Shown: positions 7,145 to 17,433, counted from the stretch's first letter. The stretch: 38,638 nt of DNA from an uncultured Pseudorhodobacter sp. (GCA_913062925.1 CAJXWJ010000033.1:1-38638); one strand, 5' to 3'. Numbers and translations: made by a program. Notes: generated by a model from the letters alone, not told the origin.

Positions 7145-8323
7145 ATGGACAAAAGCCAAACCATCTCGGTTATCGGCCATGCGGTTGTTCTCACCTGGAT
7201 CGTTCTGGGGGATTGGCTGTTTGCACCAAGTGAACTGCCGCCTCCAACGGCGGTGCAGGTCTCGATGGTGTCGCAGTCTGATCTGCAAGCCATGATGGAT
7301 GCGGCCCCCAAGACCGACAAGCCGCCTGCGGATAAACCTGCGGTCAAGCCTGCGACGAAACCGCCCGAGCCTGCCAAGGCTGCGGCCAAACCTGCGCCTG
7401 CCAAGCCCACACCGCCCGCGCCTGCGCCACCGCCCCCCGAACCCGCGCCCGAAGTGCCGGTGGATGCCACTCCACAGCCACAGGAAGCGCCGCCTGTGGT
7501 CGCGCCGATTGCTGCCGACGAGCAGCCGGTGCCGGTGCCTTTGACCGATAAGGCCGCAAAGCCCAAGCCGGTTGACCGTGTCGCCAAAGTGCCGGTGGAA
7601 AGCCCGATCAAAACGCCGGAAGTGGCCGATAAAGTCGTGCAAGAGACCAGCGATCAGCCGCAGCCAGATCAGCCCGTGGTCGAAGAAAAGAAACCTGCCG
7701 CTGCGCCAAAAGAGGCGACAACGCAGGTGGTGACCGAGGCCAATCTGGCCAAGGATGCACCGCAGCTTGCCCCCACCAGCAGCCGCCGCCCGCAAAGCCG
7801 TCCTGCCAAGCCTGTCGAGGTGGCGGTTGATACAACTGCTGCGGCGGATACTGCTGCCGCAGACGCACAGGCCAAGGCCGACGCACAGGCCAAGGCCGAT
7901 GCCGCGGCCCAAGCAGACGCCGATGCCCTTGCCGCTGCCTTGGCCGAAGCCACCGCCGCGCCCGAAGACACTGGTGGCGCGCAGGATGTTGCCGAAGGCC
8001 CGCCAATGAGCCAATCCGAGATTGAAGGTCTGCATCTGGCGATCAACAAATGCTGGAACACCGGCACGATGTCGACAGATGCGCTGAACACCACGATCCA
8101 GATTCGGGTCGAGATGGGCGAAGACGGCAAGCCAGACTACCAAAGCATCAAGATGACCAGCTTTTCGGGCGGCTCAGAGGCTGCTGCGCAGATTGCCTTT
8201 CAGGTGGCCCGCAAGGCGGTCGTGCTATGTGGCCAAAAGGGCTATGATCTGGATCCCGAAAAATACGGTCAATGGAATGTGTTGAACATGACCTTTGACC
8301 CTAATGGAATGCGGCTGAGATGA
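7145..8323 (+). CDS. tolA: Tol-Pal cell envelope protein TolA
   Basis: A 392-residue protein with the three-part TolA layout. One N-terminal membrane helix (about 8–28) anchors it to TolQR. A long low-complexity region rich in Pro, Ala, Lys and Glu (about 50–270) spans the periplasm, first with PAK/KPA-type repeats and then with AQAKAD and ADA repeats near 240–260. The last ~100 residues ([17 protein letters not shown] onwards) resemble the C-terminal domain that meets TolB and Pal. The ID of the central part rests on composition and gene order rather than residue identity. It is 8 nt after tolR, and 92 nt separate it from tolB. Confidence 0.92.
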   Translation: MDKSQTISVIGHAVVLTWIVLGDWLFAPSELPPPTAVQVSMVSQSDLQAMMDAAPKTDKPPADKPAVKPATKPPEPAKAAAKPAPAKPTPPAPAPPPPEPAPEVPVDATPQPQEAPPVVAPIAADEQPVPVPLTDKAAKPKPVDRVAKVPVESPIKTPEVADKVVQETSDQPQPDQPVVEEKKPAAAPKEATTQVVTEANLAKDAPQLAPTSSRRPQSRPAKPVEVAVDTTAAADTAAADAQAKADAQAKADAAAQADADALAAALAEATAAPEDTGGAQDVAEGPPMSQSEIEGLHLAINKCWNTGTMSTDALNTTIQIRVEMGEDGKPDYQSIKMTSFSGGSEAAAQIAFQVARKAVVLCGQKGYDLDPEKYGQWNVLNMTFDPNGMRLR

Positions 8324-8415
8324 GCATGGATTTTTTCCCCTGCCGGCTTGGCGCGAAACACCTCAAGATTTGGCCCGCACAGGCCAACAGAAACCCCGTG
8401 CGAAACGAGGATAGA

Positions 8416-9738
8416 ATGACCAATTTTAAATCTGTGACCATGGCGCTGATGCTGGGGCTGAGTGGCTTTATTGCAGCCCCCGCCCAGGCCGAATTGACCC
8501 TGCCGCCCTTTACCGATGGCGTGATCGAGCCGATGCCGATTGCGGTGCCCGACTTTATTGACGAGGGCGGCGCAAGCGATCTGGCGCGCAATATCGCGGC
8601 GGTGGTGGCGCAGGATTTGGCCGGAACCGGGCTTTTCGCCAATACGCCAAAAGAGGCCTATATCAGCAATATCACCTCGTTTGACGCGCCAGTGTCTTAT
8701 CCCGATTGGTCGGCGATCAATGTGCAGGCGTTGATCACCGGCGCGGTTCAGGCCGGTGGTGACCGGATTGTGGTCAAGTTTCGGCTGTTTGATGTCGCCT
8801 CGGGGCAGCAGCAGGGCGATGGCTTGCAATTTGCCGGCACCCCGCAAAGCTGGCGGCGGATGGCGCATAAGGTCGCCGATGCGGTCTATAGCCGGATCAC
8901 CGGCGAGGGCCCGTATTTTGACAGCCGTGTGGTCTTTGTCGCCGAAAGTGGCCCCAAGAACCAACGCCAAAAGCGCTTGGGCGTGATGGATTACGACGGC
9001 GAGAATGTGGCCTATCTGACCGACAGCTCGTCGATCGTGCTGGCACCGCGGTTTTCGCCCAGCGGCGACCGGATCCTTTATACCTCTTATGCCTCGGGCT
9101 TTCCGGCGATCTATTTGATGGATGTGGCCAGCCTGCAAGCCCGCAACTTGGGCGAATTGCCCGGCACCATGACCTTTGCGCCGCGGTTTTCGCCGGATGG
9201 CCAGTCGATGGTCTTTAGTCTGGAACAGGGCGGCAATACCGACATCTATTCGATGGACATCGGATCGGGGCAAATGCGCCAGCTGACCAATGCGCCCTCG
9301 ATTGAAACCTCGCCCTGCTTTAGCCCCGATGGCAGCCAGATCGTGTTTGAAAGCGACCGCTCGGGCACCCAACAGATCTATCTGATGAGCGCAAGCGGCG
9401 GCGAGGCGGTGCGGATTTCCAACGGCAAGGGCCGCTATTCCACCCCGGTCTGGAGCCCGCGCGGCGATATGGTGGCCTTTACCAAGCAAAACGAGGGCCG
9501 CTTCCACATTGGCGTGATGAAAACTGATGGCAGTGAAGAACGGCTTTTGTCGGCCTCGTTCTTGGATGAAGGCCCGACTTGGGCGCCCAATGGCCGCGTG
9601 ATCATGTTTACCCGTGAAGGCGCAGGCGCTGGCGGGCAGGCGGGTTTGATGTCAGTGGACATCACCGGCCGCAATCTGAAAGCGATCAAAACCGATGGCC
9701 CCGCCTCTGATCCGGCATGGTCGCCGTTGCTTCCCTAA
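8416..9738 (+). CDS. tolB: Tol-Pal system β-propeller protein TolB
   Basis: A 440-residue periplasmic protein that links TolA to Pal. A Sec signal peptide ends at AQA (about residue 25). An N-terminal α/β domain follows. A six-bladed propeller is marked by repeated blade motifs: [66 protein letters not shown] and a final PAWSP. The ATG at 8416 is chosen over an in-frame ATG at 8320 because it has GAGG at 8406–8409 and leads directly into the signal peptide. A hairpin at 9748–9772 and an 84-nt gap precede pal. Confidence 0.95.
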   Translation: MTNFKSVTMALMLGLSGFIAAPAQAELTLPPFTDGVIEPMPIAVPDFIDEGGASDLARNIAAVVAQDLAGTGLFANTPKEAYISNITSFDAPVSYPDWSAINVQALITGAVQAGGDRIVVKFRLFDVASGQQQGDGLQFAGTPQSWRRMAHKVADAVYSRITGEGPYFDSRVVFVAESGPKNQRQKRLGVMDYDGENVAYLTDSSSIVLAPRFSPSGDRILYTSYASGFPAIYLMDVASLQARNLGELPGTMTFAPRFSPDGQSMVFSLEQGGNTDIYSMDIGSGQMRQLTNAPSIETSPCFSPDGSQIVFESDRSGTQQIYLMSASGGEAVRISNGKGRYSTPVWSPRGDMVAFTKQNEGRFHIGVMKTDGSEERLLSASFLDEGPTWAPNGRVIMFTREGAGAGGQAGLMSVDITGRNLKAIKTDGPASDPAWSPLLP

Positions 9739-9747
9739 CATCGCGCA

Positions 9748-9772
9748 ACGCGGCCGATTTCCAAGGCCGCGT
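9748..9772 (+). other. Hairpin between tolB and pal
   Basis: ACGCGGCC (9748–9755) pairs perfectly with GGCCGCGT (9765–9772) around a 9-nt loop. No T-tract follows, so it is a weak terminator at best. It may stabilise the upstream mRNA end or set the expression ratio of the tol genes to the abundant lipoprotein genes. Confidence 0.5.
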
Positions 9773-9822
9773 AAAGCTGATATAACCCTCCCTATCGAGC
9801 TCATAAAAAGAAGGACAAACAT

Positions 9823-10353
9823 ATGTCTATGGTTTCTAAATCTCTGCTTCTGGTCGTGGCCTTTGGTCTTGCGGCCTGTAACAACCCCGACCGCTATGGT
9901 GCGGGCGGTGCCAATGGCGCGGGTGCCAATGGCATGAACGGTGGCTTCGTTGACACCAATGGTCTGGGCGATCCGTCCAACCCACAATCTATTGCCTATT
10001 TCAATCAATCGGTTGGCGACCGCGTGTTGTTTCCGGTGGACCAATCCAGCCTGACTGATGAAGCGCGCGGCGTGCTTGCAGGTCAGGCGCAGTGGCTGGC
10101 CACCAATGCCGATTACGCCATCATCATCGAAGGCCATGCCGACGAGCAGGGCACACGGGAATACAACTTGGCACTTGGCGCACGTCGCGCGGCAGCCGTG
10201 CAGAACTATCTGATAAGCCAAGGCGTGCCTGCGGCGCGTATGCGCACGATCAGCTATGGCAAAGAGCGCCCGATCGAGATTTGCTCGGAAGAGGCCTGCT
10301 ATTCCAAGAACCGTCGTGCTGTCACGGTGCTTTCGGCTGGCTTGAACTCGTAA
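9823..10353 (+). CDS. pal: Peptidoglycan-associated lipoprotein Pal (first copy)
   Basis: A 176-residue outer-membrane lipoprotein. The signal peptide ends in a lipobox LAAC with the lipidated Cys at residue 19. A 35-residue Gly/Asn-rich linker follows, then the OmpA-like peptidoglycan-binding domain: YFNQSVGDRVLF, then ADYAIIIEGHADEQGTREYN with the following LALGARRA, and finally ISYGKERP. Conserved cysteines lie in EICSEEACYSKNRR. Pal binds peptidoglycan and TolB. AAGGA precedes the ATG by 7 nt. A second, closely similar gene begins 40 nt downstream. Over the shared domain (GDPSNP to VTVLS) I count about 20 differences in 123 residues. Confidence 0.95.
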   Translation: MSMVSKSLLLVVAFGLAACNNPDRYGAGGANGAGANGMNGGFVDTNGLGDPSNPQSIAYFNQSVGDRVLFPVDQSSLTDEARGVLAGQAQWLATNADYAIIIEGHADEQGTREYNLALGARRAAAVQNYLISQGVPAARMRTISYGKERPIEICSEEACYSKNRRAVTVLSAGLNS

Positions 10354-10393
10354 CCGCTTGCCTCTCGGGGGGGCGTCTGTAAAGGAAACGAAG

Positions 10394-10894
10394 ATGTCAT
10401 ATGGAGTGAAGGCCCTTTTGATTGTCGCAGCGCTGGGACTTGCAGCTTGCGGCAATAAGGCGGGACTGAACGGCGGCCCAAGTGCCTTTGACAGCTTTGG
10501 TGCCGCAGGCGACCCCTCGAACCCAAGTTCTATTGCTTATTTCAATCAATCTGTTGGCGACCGTGTGCTGTTTGCTGTGGATCAAGCGACGATCTCGGAG
10601 CAAGGGCGCGGCATATTGCTGGCGCAGGCGGCTTGGTTGAAAACCAATGCTGATTACGCCATCATCATCGAGGGTCATGCCGACGAGCAAGGCACGCGCG
10701 ATTATAACTTGGCGCTGGGCGCGCGGCGCGCGGCTGCGGCGCAGAATTTTCTGATCAGCCAAGGCCTGCCCGCTGACCGGATGCGGACCATCAGCTATGG
10801 TAAAGAACGCCCGATCGAGATTTGCTCGGACGAGGCTTGTTATTCGAAAAACCGGCGCGCTGTCACGGTGCTGTCGATGGGCGCGGGGGCCTGA
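10394..10894 (+). CDS. Pal-like lipoprotein, tandem second copy
   Basis: A 166-residue lipoprotein nearly identical to the preceding Pal in its OmpA-like domain but with its own N-terminus. The signal peptide ends in LAAC (Cys19). The linker is about 10 residues shorter and lacks the Asn/Gly run of the first copy. The domain keeps the EGHADEQGTR motif, the NLALGARRA segment, and the cysteine pair in EICSDEACYSKNRR, so both copies should bind peptidoglycan. Differences cluster at residues that follow LFxVDQ and at the extreme C-terminus. The ATG at 10394 follows AAAGGAAAC. It ends 1 nt before cpoB, so it is in the same operon. It is probably a recent local duplication that has kept its frame and motifs. 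Confidence 0.93.
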   Translation: MSYGVKALLIVAALGLAACGNKAGLNGGPSAFDSFGAAGDPSNPSSIAYFNQSVGDRVLFAVDQATISEQGRGILLAQAAWLKTNADYAIIIEGHADEQGTRDYNLALGARRAAAAQNFLISQGLPADRMRTISYGKERPIEICSDEACYSKNRRAVTVLSMGAGA

Positions 10895-10895
10895 T

Positions 10896-11723
10896 ATGCG
10901 TATGCGAGGTTTGATTTTTGCACTGGCACTGCTGCCGCTGCCTGCACTGGCTCAGGATAAGGCACAGACCTTGGCGGATGTTAAAACCGAATTGGGGCAG
11001 TTGCTGGCCGAGTTTAATGGCCTGAAATCAGAGCTGATTTCGACAGGGGCTGCGCAATCGGGCGCGGCGGGCGGTGACGCCTTGCAGCGGCTGGATGCCA
11101 TCGAGGCTGCGCTGACGCGTCTGACCAGCAAAACCGAAGAGATCGAGCAAAAGGTCACCCGTGTCGCCAGTGATGGCACCGCGCGGATTGCCGATATGGA
11201 GTTTCGCATTTGCGAGCAAACCGAAGGCTGCGATCCGGGCAATATGCCAGTGATCGAACCCTTGGGTGGCAGCACGGCGGGTGCGCCCGCCAGTGTGGCG
11301 CCACCTTTGGCGCCTGCGCAAGATGCGGGCCCCGAACTGGCGATTGGCGAGAAAAGCGACTTTGATCGGGCTCAGGCGGTGCTCGCCAAGGGTGACTTTC
11401 GCGGCGCCGCTGACCTCTTTAAGACCTTTACCGAATCCTATCCTGGCTCGCCCCTGACCCAAGAAGCGCAATTCAGCCGTGGCGAGGCGTTGCGCCAAGC
11501 CGGTGACACCGCCGAGTCGGCGCGGTCGTATCTGGATGCGTTTTCGGGCAAACCCGACGGCACCTTCGCGCCGCAATCCTTGCTGGAATTGGGCAAGGGG
11601 CTGGCAGCACTTGGCCAAACCCAAGACGCCTGCGTGACTTTGGGCGAAGTTGTGAACCGCTTTATGGGCACGGCTTCGGCCACCGAGGCGCAAACTGTGA
11701 TGTCGGGACTTGCGTGCCAGTAG
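10896..11723 (+). CDS. cpoB: Tol-Pal system periplasmic protein CpoB (YbgF)
   Basis: A 275-residue secreted protein. The signal peptide MRMRGLIFALALLPLPALA is cut after ALA (residue 19). A coiled-coil-prone segment (about 22–100: DVKTELGQLLAEFNGLKSEL and a later LTSKTEEIEQKV) is followed by a Pro/Ala linker and a C-terminal TPR-like region (AQAVLAKGDFRGAADLFKTF, then PGSPLTQEAQFSRGEALRQAG). CpoB coordinates peptidoglycan synthesis with outer-membrane constriction in enterobacteria. The start at 10896 is 1 nt after the second pal gene; an upstream extension in this frame runs antiparallel to family sequence and is rejected. Its stop overlaps the tilS start region by 10 nt. Confidence 0.92.
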   Translation: MRMRGLIFALALLPLPALAQDKAQTLADVKTELGQLLAEFNGLKSELISTGAAQSGAAGGDALQRLDAIEAALTRLTSKTEEIEQKVTRVASDGTARIADMEFRICEQTEGCDPGNMPVIEPLGGSTAGAPASVAPPLAPAQDAGPELAIGEKSDFDRAQAVLAKGDFRGAADLFKTFTESYPGSPLTQEAQFSRGEALRQAGDTAESARSYLDAFSGKPDGTFAPQSLLELGKGLAALGQTQDACVTLGEVVNRFMGTASATEAQTVMSGLACQ

Positions 11724-12946
11724 ACTGTGATGCGCGCCTAAGTGCGGCGCTGCGGCAAGTTGTTCAGGCGGGCGAGGCTAGGATTGGCGTTGCGGTCTCG
11801 GGTGGCAGTGATTCGCTGGCGCTTTTGCATCTGTGCCATGGGTTGGGCTTGGCTTGCCATGCGGTGACGGTGGATCACGCGCTGCGTGCGGGCTCTGCCG
11901 CAGAGGCGGCACAGGTGGCCGCGATTTGCGCGGGCCTTGGGGTGCCGCATCAGATCTTGCGCTGGGATCACGGCGCGATTGTGGGAAATCTGCAAGATCA
12001 GGCGCGGCGCGCACGCTATGCTTTGCTGGCCGATTGGGCGCGCGGTCTTGGGCTTGCGCGGGTGATGATCGGCCATACCGCAGATGATCAGGCCGAGACC
12101 TTTCTGATGGGGCTGACCCGCGCGGCAGGGCTGGATGGGCTGTCGGGGATGCGGCCCAGTTGGGTCGAGGCGGGGGTGGTGTTTCAGCGCCCGCTGCTGG
12201 GCCAAACCCGCGCCGATCTGCGCGCCTATCTGACCCGGGCGGGTGTGGTTTGGATCGACGATCCGTCAAACGACAATGACCGTTTTGCGCGTGTGCGCGC
12301 GCGTCAAGTGCTGGCTGTGTTGCAGCCCTTGGGGCTTGGCGTGGCCCAGATGAGTGAAAGCATCGCCCATCTGGCCAGCGCCCAACAGGCGTTGCAAGCC
12401 GTGACGCTGGCCGCTTGGGAGGCCTGTGGGCAGGTCGTGGCGGGGGCAGTGCAGCTGCGCCTTTCGGGTTTTGCAGCGCAACCTGTCGAGATACAGCGCC
12501 GGCTGCTGCTGGCGGTGCTTGGCTGGTATTCAGGCGGCGATTACGCGCCGCGCGCGCAAAAGATGGCCACTCTTGCCGAGGCCATTCGCCAAGGCGCGGA
12601 TGCCACGCTGAACGGCTGTTGCTTTCGCACCACATCAGACGGGCTGCAAATTTACCGCGAGCCGCATGCGGTGAAAAACCTGTGCGTGGCGACATCTGAC
12701 ATCTGGGACAATCGCTGGCAGATGATCGGCCCGCATGCGCCCGATCTTAGCCTGCGGGCTTTGGGGGCAGAGGGTTTGGCACAGCTGCCAAACTGGCGCG
12801 GCTTGGCAATCCCGCGGCAGGCTCTGCTGGTTTGCCCCGCAATCTGGCGAAAAGATGCGCTGATTGCCGCACCGAGTGCAGGTTTTCTTAATGGTTGGCA
12901 GGCGAAATTGGTCCGATCGGTAAATCAGTCTATCTTATCGCATTGA
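11714..12946 (+). CDS. tilS: tRNA(Ile) lysidine synthetase TilS
   Basis: A 410-residue N-type ATP pyrophosphatase. TilS converts C34 of tRNA-Ile(CAU) to lysidine so that it reads AUA. The PP-loop SGGSDS is at residues 29–34, followed by the TVDHALR strand, a downstream [18 protein letters not shown] helix region and the RPLL...R segment, and DDPSNDN, all typical. The C-terminal half is more variable and carries the tRNA-binding region. The start is a GTG at 11714 inside the cpoB tail (10 nt overlap); no later in-frame ATG keeps the PP-loop strand intact. Frame, length and motifs agree with the family. Confidence 0.92.
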   Translation: MPVDCDARLSAALRQVVQAGEARIGVAVSGGSDSLALLHLCHGLGLACHAVTVDHALRAGSAAEAAQVAAICAGLGVPHQILRWDHGAIVGNLQDQARRARYALLADWARGLGLARVMIGHTADDQAETFLMGLTRAAGLDGLSGMRPSWVEAGVVFQRPLLGQTRADLRAYLTRAGVVWIDDPSNDNDRFARVRARQVLAVLQPLGLGVAQMSESIAHLASAQQALQAVTLAAWEACGQVVAGAVQLRLSGFAAQPVEIQRRLLLAVLGWYSGGDYAPRAQKMATLAEAIRQGADATLNGCCFRTTSDGLQIYREPHAVKNLCVATSDIWDNRWQMIGPHAPDLSLRALGAEGLAQLPNWRGLAIPRQALLVCPAIWRKDALIAAPSAGFLNGWQAKLVRSVNQSILSH

Positions 12947-12970
12947 ACCCAGCGGACTTATCTCTATCTT
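12943..12970 (+). promoter_or_regulatory. Possible ftsH promoter(s)
   Basis: TTGAAC (12943–12948), a 16-nt spacer and TATCTT (12965–12970) lie about 58 nt before the ftsH start. A second pair, TTGGTC (12908–12913) with 17 nt to TATCTT (12931–12936), lies just upstream inside the tilS tail. ftsH is often controlled by the heat-shock sigma factor; whether either pair is RpoH-type cannot be settled by eye. Confidence 0.4.
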
Positions 12971-13028
12971 AGGGGCAATCGCCAAAAGGGCCAACCGGTC
13001 TTCACGGCCAATAATTACGGAGAGCTTC

Positions 13029-14933
13029 GTGGGTAACGCACGAAATATCGCATTCTGGGTCGTTCTGTTTCTGCTGATCTTGGCCCTGTTTAAAATGCTT
13101 GACCCCTCGGCTACGACCTCGTCCACCGCGAGCGTGCCTTACTCTGATTTCATCCAGCGCGTTGACAGCGGCAATGTAGCCTCTGTGACGGTGGATGGCG
13201 AAAACTTGGGGGTTACCGCCAGCGATGGTGCAAAATATTCGGTGATCGCACCGCGCGATGACAAATTGGTAGATCGCCTGATCGCCAAAAGCGTCGAGGT
13301 AAAGGCCAAAAGCCAAGAGCAGTCGGGCATCTTCTCGCTGATCTCGCTTTGGTTGCCCTTTATCGTTTTGATCGGCATCTGGATTTTCATGATGAACCGG
13401 ATGCAGGGCGGCGGCAAAGGCGGGGCGATGGGCTTTGGCAAAAGCCGCGCCAAGCTGCTGACCGAAAAGCAAGGCCGTGTGACCTTTGACGATGTCGCCG
13501 GCATCGACGAGGCCAAGGAAGAGCTGGAAGAGATCGTTGAATTCCTGCGCAATCCGCAAAAGTTCAGCCGTCTTGGCGGCAAGATCCCCAAAGGCGCGCT
13601 GCTTGTGGGCCCTCCGGGCACCGGTAAAACCTTGCTGGCGCGCGCTATTGCGGGCGAAGCTGGGGTGCCGTTCTTCACCATCTCGGGCTCTGACTTTGTC
13701 GAGATGTTCGTGGGCGTCGGTGCAAGCCGGGTGCGCGACATGTTTGAACAGGCGAAAAAGAACGCACCCTGCATCGTGTTTATCGACGAAATCGACGCTG
13801 TGGGCCGGGCGCGTGGCGTTGGCATGGGCGGCGGCAATGACGAGCGCGAACAGACGCTGAACCAGCTTTTGGTCGAGATGGACGGTTTTGACGCCAATGA
13901 AGGCGTGATCATTGTGGCAGCCACAAACCGCCGCGATGTGCTGGACCCTGCTTTGCTGCGTCCGGGCCGGTTTGACCGTCAGATTCAGGTGCCAAACCCA
14001 GATATCCGTGGCCGTGAAAAGATCCTGAACGTGCATGCGCGCAAAGTGCCCTTGGGCCCAGATGTCGATCTGCGCATCATCGCACGCGGCTGCCCCGGCT
14101 TTTCGGGCGCCGATCTTGCCAACCTTGTCAACGAGGCGGCCTTGATGGCGGCGCGCGTTGGTCACCGCTTTGTCACCATGCACGACTTCGAGCAGGCGAA
14201 AGACAAGGTGATGATGGGGGCCGAGCGTCGCTCGATGGTGCTGACCCAAGAGCAAAAGGAAATGACCGCCTATCACGAGTCGGGCCACGCGATTGTGGGC
14301 ATGGCTTTGCCGAAATGCGATCCGGTCTATAAGGCCACGATCATTCCGCGCGGTGGCGCTTTGGGCATGGTGATGAGCCTGCCCGAGATGGACCGACTGA
14401 ATTGGCACAAGGATCAGTGCAAAGAACGCATCGCCATGACCATGGCGGGCAAAGCGGCCGAGATCATCAAATGGGGCGAAGATTCGGTCTCGAACGGTCC
14501 TTCGGGCGATATTCAGCAGGCCTCGAGCCTTGCGCGTGCCATGGTGCTGCGCTGGGGCATGTCGGATAAGGTCGGCAATATCGACTATGCCGAGGCGCAT
14601 GAGGGCTATGCGGGCAATACCGGTGGCTTCTCGGTTTCGGCTGAAACCAAGACCATGATCGAACAGGAAGTCAAACATCTGATCGACGAAGGCTACGAGA
14701 CCGCGCGCCGCATTTTGCTGGAAAAATCGGTTGAATTTGAACGGCTTGCTCAGGGCTTGTTAGAGCATGAAACCCTGACCGGCGAAGAGATCCGCAAGAT
14801 CACCGCGGGCGAGGCTTTGGACGCGCCTGACGATGACAAGGGCGGCGATAAGGGCGCGGGCGTGGTGGCTATTCCCAAAACCCGCGCGCGCAAGCCAAAG
14901 GTGGTGCCAGATGCGCCTGAACCGCTGGCATAA
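13029..14933 (+). CDS. ftsH: ATP-dependent zinc metalloprotease FtsH
   Basis: A 634-residue membrane-anchored AAA+ protease that degrades misassembled membrane proteins and regulators. TM1 is at 7–23 and TM2 at about 101–121, enclosing a periplasmic domain. Walker A GPPGTGKT is at 194–201, Walker B FIDEID at 251–256, and the second region of homology at [18 protein letters not shown] (301–318). The zinc site HESGH is at 416–420, with the third ligand expected in the SGDIQQA segment near 490. The start is a GTG at 13029 preceded by GGAG. It follows tilS by 82 nt and is ended by the strong hairpin at 14954–14987. Confidence 0.96.
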   Translation: MGNARNIAFWVVLFLLILALFKMLDPSATTSSTASVPYSDFIQRVDSGNVASVTVDGENLGVTASDGAKYSVIAPRDDKLVDRLIAKSVEVKAKSQEQSGIFSLISLWLPFIVLIGIWIFMMNRMQGGGKGGAMGFGKSRAKLLTEKQGRVTFDDVAGIDEAKEELEEIVEFLRNPQKFSRLGGKIPKGALLVGPPGTGKTLLARAIAGEAGVPFFTISGSDFVEMFVGVGASRVRDMFEQAKKNAPCIVFIDEIDAVGRARGVGMGGGNDEREQTLNQLLVEMDGFDANEGVIIVAATNRRDVLDPALLRPGRFDRQIQVPNPDIRGREKILNVHARKVPLGPDVDLRIIARGCPGFSGADLANLVNEAALMAARVGHRFVTMHDFEQAKDKVMMGAERRSMVLTQEQKEMTAYHESGHAIVGMALPKCDPVYKATIIPRGGALGMVMSLPEMDRLNWHKDQCKERIAMTMAGKAAEIIKWGEDSVSNGPSGDIQQASSLARAMVLRWGMSDKVGNIDYAEAHEGYAGNTGGFSVSAETKTMIEQEVKHLIDEGYETARRILLEKSVEFERLAQGLLEHETLTGEEIRKITAGEALDAPDDDKGGDKGAGVVAIPKTRARKPKVVPDAPEPLA

Positions 14934-14953
14934 ACCTTGCTGTGACTGACCCC

Positions 14954-14987
14954 AAACCCCAAGCCTTTTGCAAGGCTTGGGGTTTTT
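14954..14987 (+). terminator. Rho-independent terminator after ftsH
   Basis: A perfect 14-bp stem, AAACCCCAAGCCTT (14954–14967) with AAGGCTTGGGGTTT (14972–14985), 4-nt loop, followed by TT. The A/T ends give it a T-rich tail on the plus strand and a weaker one on the minus strand. Confidence 0.9.
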
Positions 14988-15033
14988 CTATGCCGCCAGC
15001 CTTGCGGGCGGCTTTTGGCAAAAGGGCCCCGCG

Positions 15034-15621
15034 ATGACGGTTTTGAAACCCACAGATTTCATCGGCAGCATCACTTGGCTGGGCTTGGTGGGCGCTGGCC
15101 TTGCCTCGACCGCGCAAACCGAGCTTGTGGCCAGCCTTGACGGTGTGGCGGGCGAGAAACACGCAGGCGCCACGCGGGCCTCGTGCAGCCGGGTTTTGGC
15201 GCAATATCCCAAGGGCAGCGAAATTCGCAACACCCGGCAGTTTTCCTTGATCGGGGCCGAAGATCTGGCCGAGATCGCCGCGCGCATGGGGCTGGCAGAG
15301 CTGCCCCCCGCACTGTTGGGGGCTTCGATGGTGATCAAAGGCATTCCTGATTTCAGCCATATTCCGCCGGGCTCGCGGTTGCAGGCGGCATCGGGGGCGA
15401 CCTTGGTTGTCGATCTGGAAAACCGCCCCTGCACCCTGCCTGCGCGCGGGATCGAGGCCGCATATCCGGGCTTTGGTGCGGCGTTCAAGCCTGCCGCAAA
15501 GGGGCGTCGCGGCGTGGTGGCTTGGGTCGAACGCGCCGGGGCCTTTCACTTGGGCGACAGCATCCGGCTGCACATTCCCGATCAGCCGGTCTGGGCGCAT
15601 CTGGCCGCCGCGCGCCGCTAG
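15034..15621 (+). CDS. MOSC domain protein (molybdenum cofactor sulfurase-like)
   Basis: A 195-residue protein covering one MOSC domain. Features are an early G-E-K-H-A-G, the N-T-R-Q segment (EIRNTRQFSLIG), E-D-L, a long GASMVIKGIPDFSHIPPGSRL stretch, and the conserved cysteine in VDLENRPC followed by PARGIE. The MOSC cysteine carries the persulfide in Moco sulfurases and related sulfur-carrier proteins. Short stand-alone forms such as this one have mostly unknown partners. The ATG at 15034 follows AAAAGGG. It comes after the ftsH terminator, so it is a separate unit; its stop is 123 nt before fhs. I cannot tell which sulfur acceptor it serves. Confidence 0.85.
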   Translation: MTVLKPTDFIGSITWLGLVGAGLASTAQTELVASLDGVAGEKHAGATRASCSRVLAQYPKGSEIRNTRQFSLIGAEDLAEIAARMGLAELPPALLGASMVIKGIPDFSHIPPGSRLQAASGATLVVDLENRPCTLPARGIEAAYPGFGAAFKPAAKGRRGVVAWVERAGAFHLGDSIRLHIPDQPVWAHLAAARR

Positions 15622-15744
15622 AGCAGGCTTTGTGCCGCGTGCTGGCGATTTTGCTTGTGAAAAAGTCGTAAAAGCACAGTCTGTCGAGGGGTTTCCTGCG
15701 CTAACACCAAGCCAAGGGAGAAAACCGCCCAAGGGAGAGAGAGA

Positions 15745-17421
15745 ATGGCCTTTAAGACCGATATCGAAATCGCGCGCGAAGCGAAGAAAAAACCGATCAT
15801 GGAGATTGGGGCCAAGCTTGGCATCCCCTCCGAACATCTGCTGCCCTATGGCCATGATAAGGCCAAGGTCAGCCAAGAGTTTATCAAATCGCTGGCGGGT
15901 CAAAAGGACGGCAAGCTGATCCTTGTGACCGCGATCAATCCAACCCCTGCGGGCGAGGGCAAGACCACAACCACCGTGGGCTTGGGCGACGGGTTGAACC
16001 GGATCGGCAAAAAGGCGGTGATCTGTATCCGCGAGGCCTCTTTGGGGCCGAACTTTGGCATGAAGGGCGGGGCTGCGGGCGGCGGCATGGCGCAAGTCGT
16101 GCCGATGGAAGAGATGAACCTGCATTTCACCGGCGATTTCCATGCCATCACCTCGGCGCATAATCTTCTGTCGGCGATGATCGACAACCATATCTATTGG
16201 GGCAACGAGCTGGAAATCGACGCGCGCCGTGTGGTTTGGCGTCGGGTGATGGATATGAACGACCGTGCGCTGCGCGATATTGTGGTTAATCTTGGCGGCG
16301 TGTCGAACGGCTTTCCGCGCCAGACCGGATTTGACATCACTGTGGCCTCGGAAGTCATGGCGATCTTGTGTCTGTCCAACGATCTGGAAGATCTGCAAAA
16401 GCGTTTGGGCGATATTGTTGTCGCCTATACCCGTGCGAAAACCCCGATCTATGCCCGCGACATCAAGGCCGATGGCGCAATGACGGTGCTGCTGAAAGAT
16501 GCGATGCAACCGAATTTGGTGCAGACTCTGGAAAACAACCCCGCCTTTGTGCATGGCGGCCCCTTTGCCAATATCGCGCATGGCTGCAACAGCGTCATCG
16601 CCACCAAAACCGCGCTGAAGCTGGGCGATTATGTGGTGACAGAGGCGGGCTTTGGTGCCGATCTGGGCGCCGAGAAGTTCTTTGACATCAAATGCCGCAA
16701 AGCCGGGCTAAAGCCTTCGGCGGCGGTGATCGTGGCCACGGTGCGGGCGATGAAGATGAACGGCGGTGTTGCCAAAGCAGATCTGGGGGCGGAAAATGTC
16801 GCCGCCGTCGAGCTGGGCTGTCCAAACCTTGGCCGCCATATTGGCAATGTCAAAAGCTTTGGCGTGCCGGTGGTCGTGGCGATCAACCATTTCTACAGCG
16901 ACACCGATGCCGAGATTGCTGCCGTGAAGGCCTATGTCGCCAGCCAAGGCGCCGAGGCGATTTTGTGCAAGCATTGGGCCATGGGCTCGGCTGGGATCGA
17001 AGATCTGGCGCATAAGGTGGTCGAGATGGCCGAATCCGGCAGCGCCAATTTTGCGCCGATTTATCCCGACGAGATGCCTTTGTTCCAAAAGCTGGAAACC
17101 ATCGCCAAGCGGATCTATCACGCCGATGAGGTGATCGCCGACAAATCTATCCGCGATCAGCTGAAGGTCTGGGAGGCCGCAGGCTATGGCCATCTGCCGA
17201 TCTGCGTCGCCAAAACCCAATACAGCTTTACCACCGATCCCACCGTGCGCGGCGCGCCGACGGGCCATTCGGTGCCGGTGCGCGAAGTGCGCCTGTCGGC
17301 GGGGGCGGGGTTTGTGGTGGCGATTTGCGGCGAGATCATGACCATGCCCGGCCTGCCAAAAGTGCCTTCGGCCGAGGTGATCCGGCTGAACGCGGATGGA
17401 AATGTCGAAGGTCTTTTCTAA
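15745..17421 (+). CDS. fhs: Formate–tetrahydrofolate ligase
   Basis: A 558-residue ATP-dependent enzyme that makes 10-formyl-THF from formate, ATP and THF, normal length for the family. The nucleotide loop [10 protein letters not shown] is at 67–76, followed by the family-conserved [20 protein letters not shown]. Later come [13 protein letters not shown], then [14 protein letters not shown], and [17 protein letters not shown]. The C-terminus [13 protein letters not shown] is also typical. The ribosome site is AAGGGAG with a GAGAGAGA run up to the ATG; a second AAGGGAG lies about 17 nt further up. It heads an fhs–chorismate mutase-family–folD group. In the Rhodobacteraceae it is used for C1 assimilation and purine/formyl-Met synthesis. 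Confidence 0.96.
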   Translation: MAFKTDIEIAREAKKKPIMEIGAKLGIPSEHLLPYGHDKAKVSQEFIKSLAGQKDGKLILVTAINPTPAGEGKTTTTVGLGDGLNRIGKKAVICIREASLGPNFGMKGGAAGGGMAQVVPMEEMNLHFTGDFHAITSAHNLLSAMIDNHIYWGNELEIDARRVVWRRVMDMNDRALRDIVVNLGGVSNGFPRQTGFDITVASEVMAILCLSNDLEDLQKRLGDIVVAYTRAKTPIYARDIKADGAMTVLLKDAMQPNLVQTLENNPAFVHGGPFANIAHGCNSVIATKTALKLGDYVVTEAGFGADLGAEKFFDIKCRKAGLKPSAAVIVATVRAMKMNGGVAKADLGAENVAAVELGCPNLGRHIGNVKSFGVPVVVAINHFYSDTDAEIAAVKAYVASQGAEAILCKHWAMGSAGIEDLAHKVVEMAESGSANFAPIYPDEMPLFQKLETIAKRIYHADEVIADKSIRDQLKVWEAAGYGHLPICVAKTQYSFTTDPTVRGAPTGHSVPVREVRLSAGAGFVVAICGEIMTMPGLPKVPSAEVIRLNADGNVEGLF

Positions 17422-17433
17422 ACTTGCGTTGTT

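Noticed and set aside
7179-7202. Two GTTC half sites near the tolA start, possible LexA box
   Set aside because: The spacing is 11 nt, not 7, and both are inside the coding region.
7133-8143. Minus-strand open frame opposite tolA
   Set aside because: Its Arg/Gly-rich composition mirrors the Ala/Pro codons of tolA; no domain is visible.
8320-8415. Longer tolB start at 8320
   Set aside because: The extra residues are not a signal peptide and the ATG at 8416 has a ribosome site followed by a proper signal sequence.
13002-14678. Long open frame on the minus strand opposite ftsH (558 codons)
   Set aside because: It lies entirely opposite a clear FtsH and shows no family motifs; long antisense frames are common in high-GC genomes.
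14869-16581. Long minus-strand open frame across the MOSC and fhs genes
   Set aside because: It is opposite two well-supported genes and is rich in His/Arg/Gln, the usual composition of a shadow frame.
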